Below, piece by piece: positions 4,908-10,037 of a DNA stretch of 10,037 nucleotides (position 1 is the stretch's first letter; the number at the start of each line of letters is the position of its first letter). Source of the DNA: Evtepia sp. (GTDB lineage Bacteria; Bacillota; Clostridia; Oscillospirales; Oscillospiraceae); NCBI GenBank assembly GCA_020025735.1, contig JAHHRP010000066.1:1-10037 (forward strand), read 5' to 3'. Position numbers and translations under genes: made by a program. A model generated the notes under the pieces. The model was not told where the DNA came from, did not search any database, and saw only the letters and a list, made by a program, of their open reading frames with translations.

Positions 4908-6107
4908 ATGGAAAACCTGCAAGGAAAATGTGTTCTGCTGTGTGTGACCGGAGGGATTGCTGCGTATAAGATCCCCAACGTGGCCAGTGCGCTGCGAAAG
5001 GCCGGAGCAGAGGTTCATGTGGTCATGACGGAGAACGCCACCCAGTTTATCACCCCCTTGACCTTTGAGACCCTGACGAACCATCGATGTGTGGTGGACA
5101 CATTTGCCCGGGACTTCCAGTATGATGTTACCCACATCTCTCTGGCAACGGCTGCTGATCTGATTCTGGTGGCCCCGGCAACGGCAGATGTCATTGCCAA
5201 ACTGGCCCACGGCATTGCAGATGATATGCTCACAACCGTGGTGCTGGCAGCCAAGTGTAAGAAGCTGGTGGCTCCGGCGATGAACACGGCTATGCTGGAA
5301 AATCCCATTACACAGGACAATCTTGCTGCATTGGTCCGCTATGGTTTCACAGTGATTCCCCCAGACAGCGGTCTGTTGGCATGTCAGGTAGTGGGGAGTG
5401 GAAAGATGCCTGAGCCAGAAGTTTTGCTGGACCACATTGCTCGGGAAGTGGCCCGAGAGAAGACAATGGAAGGGGTGCGGGTAACAGTAACGGCAGGCCC
5501 GACCCAGGAGGCGCTGGACCCGGTGCGCTATCTGACCAATCACAGTTCCGGCCGCATGGGCTATGCCATTGCTCGGGAGGCTATGCTTCGAGGGGCAGAG
5601 GTCACGTTGGTCTCTGGACCTACAAACCTGCCTTTGGTGCCTTTTGTGGACATCCGACCGGTGACAACTGCTGCGGATATGTTCCAGGCGGTACAGGAAT
5701 TGCTGCCTCAGACGGATATTCTAGTTAAGGCTGCTGCTGTGGCGGACTATCGGCCGGCCAATGTGGCAGGAGATAAGATGAAGAAGTCTGATACGGATTT
5801 GACCATCCCCTTGGAACGGACCAATGATATTCTCGGCTGGGTGGCGCAAAATCGTCATCCGGGGTTATTTGTCTGTGGGTTTTCCATGGAAACCAGGGAT
5901 ATGGTGGCAAACTCCCAGGCAAAGCTGGAACGCAAACAGTTGGATATGATCGTAGCCAATAATTTGAAGGTGACTGGAGCAGGCTTCGGTACGGAGACGA
6001 ATGTGGTCACTTTTATCACGAAGGATACAGTGGAAGCCCTTCCTCTCATGGGGAAGGATCAGGTGGCGGCCTGTCTGTTGGACGAGATCCAGCGACGGCG
6101 TGGATAG
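4908..6107 (+). CDS. coaBC: Bifunctional phosphopantothenoylcysteine decarboxylase / phosphopantothenate--cysteine ligase
   Basis: CoaBC (also called Dfp) converts 4'-phosphopantothenate plus cysteine to 4'-phosphopantothenoylcysteine (CoaB, CTP-dependent), then decarboxylates this to 4'-phosphopantetheine (CoaC, FMN-dependent). The N-terminal CoaC half (1-185) shows VTGGIAAYK (13-21), THISLA with catalytic His76, PAMNTAM (123-129) with Asn126, and the flap LLACQVVGSGKMPEP with Cys159. The CoaB half (about 188-399) shows VTAGPTQEALDPVRY (194-208), Asn211 in LTNHSSGRMG, KAAAVADYRP (274-283) and a KMKK segment (290-293). Both active sites look intact and the length of 399 is typical. A 63-base gap with no visible promoter or terminator separates it from panD, and GGGAG (4893-4897) serves as ribosome site, so it is probably the last gene of the operon. 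Confidence 0.97.
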   Translation: MENLQGKCVLLCVTGGIAAYKIPNVASALRKAGAEVHVVMTENATQFITPLTFETLTNHRCVVDTFARDFQYDVTHISLATAADLILVAPATADVIAKLAHGIADDMLTTVVLAAKCKKLVAPAMNTAMLENPITQDNLAALVRYGFTVIPPDSGLLACQVVGSGKMPEPEVLLDHIAREVAREKTMEGVRVTVTAGPTQEALDPVRYLTNHSSGRMGYAIAREAMLRGAEVTLVSGPTNLPLVPFVDIRPVTTAADMFQAVQELLPQTDILVKAAAVADYRPANVAGDKMKKSDTDLTIPLERTNDILGWVAQNRHPGLFVCGFSMETRDMVANSQAKLERKQLDMIVANNLKVTGAGFGTETNVVTFITKDTVEALPLMGKDQVAACLLDEIQRRRG

Positions 6108-6115
6108 AATTGCGA

Positions 6116-6152
6116 AAAACAAGCAAGAGGAGAATTCCTCTTGCTTGTTTTG
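6116..6152 (+). terminator. Strong terminator after coaBC
   Basis: Positions 6116-6131 and 6136-6151 form a perfect 16-base-pair stem with a 4-base loop (GAAT). Its base is an A-run on the left and a T-run on the right, so it may work in both directions. It begins nine bases after the coaBC stop and ends the pan-coa operon. Confidence 0.9.
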
Positions 6153-6473
6153 TCATAGGAGTGAGAACACGGCCTAGTTATTGGCGGCACCCTGAGGGTA
6201 CCATTTGATGTTTTTTTGTCTGTGTTTGGAGCAGACTTAGGGGATTCGAGAAAAACTGCCCGTCAGTCTTTGCCTTTTCCCTCCACCCTTCGTCTGACCC
6301 TTTTTCTGGAACAGGATACCTTGGCGGCGAAGAAGCTGGGAGGGAGGAATATCCTGGGGAAAGGTCCCCAGATTCCCCATCCAGCGTCCGACAGCCTTTT
6401 TTTCTGCTGGTGGGTATAATCTGGGCACGAAATGCATAAGCGAACCGGTTGGCAGACACAGGAGGGAGCATCT
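6152..6473 (+). other. Non-coding region upstream of spoIIE
   Basis: These 322 bases hold no convincing gene. Seen from left to right: a short imperfect hairpin around CACCCTGAGGG (about 6186-6202) with a detached T-run downstream, a 0A-box-like TTCGAGA (6245-6251), a perfect 7-base-pair hairpin (6354-6360 with 6365-6371, loop AAGG), a better 0A-like box (6387-6393), a T-run (6397-6403) and a TATAAT box (6415-6420). The middle part is rich in C/T on the plus strand. Confidence 0.6.
6387..6420 (+). promoter_or_regulatory. Candidate Spo0A-controlled promoter of spoIIE
   Basis: A perfect TATAAT -10 box (6415-6420) has no good -35 box at 17 bases. Instead TCCGACA (6387-6393), matching the 0A box TTCGACA at six of seven positions, ends 21 bases before the -10. 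The Bacillus subtilis spoIIE and spoIIG promoters are known for an over-long spacer with Spo0A~P bound near the -35 region, and this layout agrees. The start would be near 6427, about 47 bases before the gene. Confidence 0.55.
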
Positions 6474-6476
6474 ATG
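6461..6476 (+). promoter_or_regulatory. Ribosome site deciding the spoIIE start
   Basis: GGAGGG (6461-6466) is seven bases before ATG 6474. An in-frame ATG at 6432 has no such site and lies only a few bases after the predicted transcription start. Confidence 0.75.
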
Positions 6477-8801
6477 GCTACGAAGGAAAGAGCGGGGGGA
6501 CGATTGTTTCGTTTTCCTCACCGGGATACAGTGAAGCTGTCTCGGCGAGCCCTAATGGGTATGGCAGAGGCTGGGGTAGGCTTCCTGCTGGGTGGTATAT
6601 TGGCCGGAGCAGAGATCTTTGGTCTCTATGCCCCTTTTGGCGTGGCAGCAGTGGCTGCGGCAGGATCGGGACTGAGCGGCTTTTGCACCTTGGCTGGGAG
6701 TTGCTTGGGATACCTTTGTCTGGAGGGGATGACCAATGGGATGCGGTACGGGGCCACAGCCATTCTGACTTACTCAGTGGCGTTTGCTTTTTACGATGCT
6801 AAGTTTTATAAACGAGTGTGGTTCATGCCAGCGATTGCGGCCTTCCTTAGTGCCATAACAGGGATCATTTGTCGAGGTGGTGAAGGATGGTATGGAGAAG
6901 ATCTGGTTTACTTTGTCACAGAAGTTCTTCTAGCGGCTGCGGCAGCATACAGTTATCGGATCGTCTTTACACAATGGCCTGAGACATTGGAGAGTTTAAA
7001 AAATCTTACGCCCCGGCAGAGTGTGGGGGTGCTGATGCTGGGTGGGACGGTACTGATGTCTTTGGCCCGGGTGGAGATCCTAGAGACGTTTTCTTTGGGA
7101 CGTTTGGTAGCGGCAGTAGGGGTAATGGCTGCGGCCCGGCGTGGTCCAGGAGAAGGTGTACTCACTGGGGCCTGTGCTGGGGTTGCCTTGGATATGGCAT
7201 CGGGGGAAGATCCCTATTACAGCCTGATTTTCGCGCTGGCAGGACTGGCCTGCGGTCTGTGCCGTGACCATCGGAAACCACTGGCGGGGCTTGTTTATGT
7301 ACTTACGACCTTTGCCGTGGTGCTGTGGCGCTTTGATGGAGGAGAACACATAGGTCTGCCAATGGAGGCAGTGGTGGGAGCAGTCCTCTTTTTGGTGCTG
7401 CCTGTTCAGGCTGCACCGACTGCGGTCCAATCGAAGCAGGCAGACGCTGGCACAGGGGAGCTGGACCAACGTCGTCAGGTCATTGCCCGGAAGATGGGGG
7501 AGATGGCCGGGGCATTTCATACGCTTTATGACAATGTCCGTCAGACGCTGCGCCCGGAGGAGACTGGGGGAGAAGATCCGGCAGAGATTTTTACAGGTAC
7601 AGCGGACAAGGTGTGTGCCAAATGCATTTTGCGGACAACCTGTTGGCAGAAGGAGTATCAGGATACACGCATGGTGTTAAACGATGCCAGTGTGCCCATT
7701 TTGGACCGAGGACGTGCCTTGGCGACGGACTTTGCTGGGCGTTTTAGTGCTCGCTGTATCCACTTCCCGGAATTTTTGGGGGAGGTGAACCGACAACTGA
7801 CAGCATTTCTCCGCCGGCGACAGGCTTTGCGGCGGACGTTGCAGACGCGACGGACGCTTTGCGGTCAGTATGCTCGGCTGGACAAGCTGATGCGGACGGC
7901 AGCTACGGAGTTGTCAGTGGGGCTAACCCCGGATTTGCCTCGCCAGGAACGGCTCAACGGGTTTCTTACCAGCCGGAATCTATCTGGTGGATTGGTCTAT
8001 TATGATAAAGAGGGGCGGCTTCAAGTGGAGGTTCCAGCAGCAGCGCCCTTAAAAACCCGCGCGGCGCGCCGAGAGATGGCGGAGTTGCTGGGTGTCCCCT
8101 TGCGGGAAGGAGAGGAGGTAGAGGAACGGCTGATTTTTGCACAAGCTGAGCCGTTCCGGGCGACTGCGGCTCTGGTGGGCGCACCAAGAAAGGGGGAACC
8201 GGTAAGTGGGGACACGGGCCTGTGGTTTCGACGAGAGGATGGAATGCTCTTCCTGCTTCTGTGTGATGGCATGGGATCTGGGGAGGCTGCCCGTCAGGAG
8301 AGTGCCCAGGCAGCCCAACTGCTGGAGAGTTTTTTGCGCGCCGGGATGGACCCGGAAGAAGCGGTGGAGACAGTTAGTGCGGCGTTGGCGCTCCGAGGGG
8401 AGGTGGGAGGAAGTACTACCATTGACCTGCTTTCGGTGGATTTGTATACTGGGCGGTGCTGTGTCCATAAGCAGGGGGCAGCGCCTACCTATGTGCGTCG
8501 TGGAAAGCAGATCAAGTGTGCCGTAGGATCTTCCCCGCCTGCGGGGATCGTCACCGGGGAGCAAGCGCGTCCTGACCAGCACAAGTTTCGAGGGGAGGCG
8601 GGAGACTGGATTGTGATGGTCACCGATGGGATTCTCTGCGGCCGAGAAGATGTTTGGATTCGAGACTTGATGAGCGGCTATCAGGGGGATAGTCCCAGTG
8701 ACCTTGCACAGCGGATTCTTCAGCAAAGTGGCGACTTGTGTCAGGGAGAGGACGATGGCACTGTGCTGGCAGTTCATCTGAAAGCCCGGGGGGAGAATTG
8801 A
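6474..8801 (+). CDS. spoIIE: Stage II sporulation protein E, membrane PP2C-type serine phosphatase
   Basis: SpoIIE dephosphorylates the anti-sigma antagonist SpoIIAA, which frees sigma-F in the forespore; it also localises to the division septum. The protein has 775 residues, close to the usual 800. The N-terminal part (about 30-312) is strongly hydrophobic, with many alternating Gly/Ala-rich membrane segments. A cytoplasmic middle region follows (about 320-570), with a CAKCILRTTC cysteine cluster (Cys381, 384, 390) typical of clostridial SpoIIE. The C-terminal PP2C domain (about 575-775) shows LCDGMGSG (Asp598), GGSTTIDLLSVD, VTDGI (Asp718) and EDDGT (Asp760, Asp761), so the metal-binding residues are present. 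It is transcribed alone, between terminators, from a promoter with a Spo0A-like site. Its presence implies an endospore-forming lineage. Confidence 0.96.
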   Translation: MATKERAGGRLFRFPHRDTVKLSRRALMGMAEAGVGFLLGGILAGAEIFGLYAPFGVAAVAAAGSGLSGFCTLAGSCLGYLCLEGMTNGMRYGATAILTYSVAFAFYDAKFYKRVWFMPAIAAFLSAITGIICRGGEGWYGEDLVYFVTEVLLAAAAAYSYRIVFTQWPETLESLKNLTPRQSVGVLMLGGTVLMSLARVEILETFSLGRLVAAVGVMAAARRGPGEGVLTGACAGVALDMASGEDPYYSLIFALAGLACGLCRDHRKPLAGLVYVLTTFAVVLWRFDGGEHIGLPMEAVVGAVLFLVLPVQAAPTAVQSKQADAGTGELDQRRQVIARKMGEMAGAFHTLYDNVRQTLRPEETGGEDPAEIFTGTADKVCAKCILRTTCWQKEYQDTRMVLNDASVPILDRGRALATDFAGRFSARCIHFPEFLGEVNRQLTAFLRRRQALRRTLQTRRTLCGQYARLDKLMRTAATELSVGLTPDLPRQERLNGFLTSRNLSGGLVYYDKEGRLQVEVPAAAPLKTRAARREMAELLGVPLREGEEVEERLIFAQAEPFRATAALVGAPRKGEPVSGDTGLWFRREDGMLFLLLCDGMGSGEAARQESAQAAQLLESFLRAGMDPEEAVETVSAALALRGEVGGSTTIDLLSVDLYTGRCCVHKQGAAPTYVRRGKQIKCAVGSSPPAGIVTGEQARPDQHKFRGEAGDWIVMVTDGILCGREDVWIRDLMSGYQGDSPSDLAQRILQQSGDLCQGEDDGTVLAVHLKARGEN

Positions 8802-8824
8802 CTCTTGGTAAGCTTTGATTCGTC

Positions 8825-8869
8825 AAAAAAACCTCGTAATCAACAGAATGGTGATTACGAGGTTTTTTT
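8825..8869. terminator. Bidirectional terminator between spoIIE and cinA
   Basis: Positions 8825-8842 pair perfectly with 8852-8869 over 18 base pairs with a 9-base loop. The stem base is seven A on one side and seven T on the other, so transcripts from either strand end in a U-tract. It lies between two convergent genes and should serve both. Confidence 0.95.
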
Positions 8870-8893
8870 ATTGGGGGCATCTGTGGGAGAGAA

Positions 8894-10037
8894 TCATAGA
8901 AGAGGGGCACCGATGAGGTGGCGGCGGAGCAGATTCAGAGCAGTTTGGGCACTTTGATGACGGATGCGTTCCCGAGTTGTGCTGCCAGTTTGCACGGTAG
9001 CAACATGGCACCCGCCCGCCCATGCCAGACCCAAGTAGACTAGACCCACAGGATTCCCTCGGTCATCGGAATCAGGTCCGGCGACACCGGTGGTGGATAG
9101 AGCTACGTCACAGTCCAGGACAGTTCTGGCACCTTTGGCCATGGCCTCAGCTGCCTGCGGGGAGACGGCACCGTATTGGTTTAGCAGCGTTTGGGGAACG
9201 CCCAAGATACTGGCTTTTGCCTGGTTGCTGTAACTGACTACACCGCCCCGGAACACGGAAGAGGAGCCAGGCAAATCGGTCAGCAGTTTGGACAACAGTC
9301 CACCTGTGCAGGATTCGGCGGTTCCTATGGTGAGCTGCCGTTCTTTCAGCAGAGAAAAGCAGACACTTGCCAGAGAAGGGACATCCACCCCGATCACCTT
9401 ATCCCCCAGGCGGTCCTTGACTTGCTGTTCTACTGGGGCGATGAGGGTCAATGCCTCGGCTTCCGTCTTTGCGTGGGCGGTGATCCGCAGTTCGGTACCT
9501 GTGGGCTTGGCGTAAGGAGCCAAGGTGGGGTTGTGCAGGGTGTTCATCAGGTCCCGTAACTGCGCTTCGGCGGCAGACTCTCCGATGCCGAAGGTTTTTA
9601 CCGTCCGGGAGACAATGACACCATCGGATAGCTGTTTCAGATATGGCACAGCCCGATGCTGGAACATCATTTCGCACTCCCGAGGAGGACCAGGCAAGAG
9701 GATGACATGGGTGCCATTGGACTGAAAAGCGATGCCAGGTGCTGTGCCCCAATCATTGGGCAGGACAGTGGCCCCTTGTGGGATCATGGCCTGTTGGTAA
9801 TTGTTCTCAGTGAGGGGGAGTCTCAGCGCGGCGAATCGATCCCGGATTCTCTGGGCAGAAGGCTCGTGAAAGACCAGTTCTTTGCCGAAGGCTTGGGCAA
9901 TGGCCACCTTGGTCAAGTCATCACAGGTTGGACCCAGACCGCCTGTGGTGATGAGGATGTCTGCTCGCTGGCGGGCGATGTCCACGGCTTGGCGTACCCG
10001 CTCAGGGTTATCCCCTACTACGGTGTGGTAGTAGACG
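8894..10037 (-). CDS. cinA: CinA family protein (competence/damage-inducible), N-terminus beyond the window
   Basis: The reading frame stays open to the right edge, where it encodes VYYHTVVGDNPERV, so the gene starts outside the window and the GTG at 9985 is internal. About 380 C-terminal residues are seen. The first part is the MoCF-like domain, with TTGGLGPTCDDLTK (about 9915-9950) and LLPGPPRECE. The C-terminal domain is of the CinA/PncC type, with GTAESCTGG (about 9302-9328), FRGGVVSYSN and TGVAGPDSDD (about 9060-9090). In several bacteria these domains have ADP-ribose pyrophosphatase and NMN deamidase activity, in pyridine-nucleotide repair; in naturally competent species cinA is induced with recA. 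Both signatures look intact. No promoter is visible because the 5' end is missing. It converges on spoIIE with a shared terminator. Confidence 0.95.
   Translation of the reverse strand, partial: VYYHTVVGDNPERVRQAVDIARQRADILITTGGLGPTCDDLTKVAIAQAFGKELVFHEPSAQRIRDRFAALRLPLTENNYQQAMIPQGATVLPNDWGTAPGIAFQSNGTHVILLPGPPRECEMMFQHRAVPYLKQLSDGVIVSRTVKTFGIGESAAEAQLRDLMNTLHNPTLAPYAKPTGTELRITAHAKTEAEALTLIAPVEQQVKDRLGDKVIGVDVPSLASVCFSLLKERQLTIGTAESCTGGLLSKLLTDLPGSSSVFRGGVVSYSNQAKASILGVPQTLLNQYGAVSPQAAEAMAKGARTVLDCDVALSTTGVAGPDSDDRGNPVGLVYLGLAWAGGCHVATVQTGSTTRERIRHQSAQTALNLLRRHLIGAPLL

Noticed and set aside
4827..5543. Minus-strand open frame of 238 codons opposite coaBC
   Set aside because: coaBC is certain on the other strand; the frame is rich in His/Cys/Arg without family motifs, as expected of an antisense shadow.
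6186..6217. Second terminator after coaBC
   Set aside because: The short imperfect hairpin is separated from the T-run by about eight bases, and a much stronger terminator lies just upstream.
6216..6419. Small 67-codon plus-strand frame upstream of spoIIE
   Set aside because: It has no ribosome site and no recognisable pattern, and it ends inside the TATAAT box; more likely regulatory DNA.
8049..8777. Minus-strand open frame of 242 codons opposite the SpoIIE phosphatase domain
   Set aside because: It is a shadow of spoIIE with no motifs and no ribosome site.
9983..9985. GTG as the start of a complete cinA
   Set aside because: The frame continues without a stop to the window edge and encodes the conserved VVGDNPER segment of CinA, so this codon is internal.

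Overview
The window looks like chromosomal DNA from a spore-forming, low-to-moderate-GC Firmicute. Strong AGGAGG-type ribosome sites, TTG and GTG starts, a SpoIIE phosphatase and a pan operon led by a DUF2520-type dehydrogenase point to Clostridia. I would guess the Oscillospirales (Flavonifractor/Oscillibacter-like), but that rests on general protein flavour and not on a search.

Layout. (1) Positions 1-124 hold a partial tRNA-Thr(TGT) on the minus strand with a good promoter and an A/T-tract upstream element. (2) Positions 136-1542, plus strand, hold a compact three-gene cluster: a zinc-ribbon/coiled-coil protein, a small protein with a sigma-70 region-4 helix-turn-helix, and an HD-domain hydrolase. 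A terminator at 1553-1588 closes it. (3) Positions 1671-6151 hold a vitamin B5/coenzyme A operon: a sigma-A-type promoter, a structured leader of about 140 nt, then a probable ketopantoate reductase (PanG-like, DUF2520), panB, panC, panD and coaBC, ending at a strong terminator at 6116-6151. (4) Positions 6152-6473 are a non-coding regulatory stretch with a TATAAT box and a Spo0A-box-like site, followed by spoIIE (6474-8801). (5) Convergent to spoIIE, and separated by a bidirectional terminator, is the 3' part of cinA on the minus strand, which runs off the right edge.

How the genes work together. The operon covers ketoisovalerate to ketopantoate (PanB), to pantoate (the DUF2520 enzyme), aspartate to beta-alanine (PanD), condensation to pantothenate (PanC), and then 4'-phosphopantothenate to 4'-phosphopantetheine (CoaBC). 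The pantothenate kinase and the last two CoA steps (CoaD, CoaE) are not in the window. The most interesting non-coding element is the leader at about 1706-1845. Its segments can form mutually exclusive pairings, one of which partly hides the first gene's ribosome site, so it is a candidate regulatory RNA for CoA-precursor synthesis. The small cluster beside the tRNA is the least understood coding region. I see no transposon, CRISPR array, phage or defence system.
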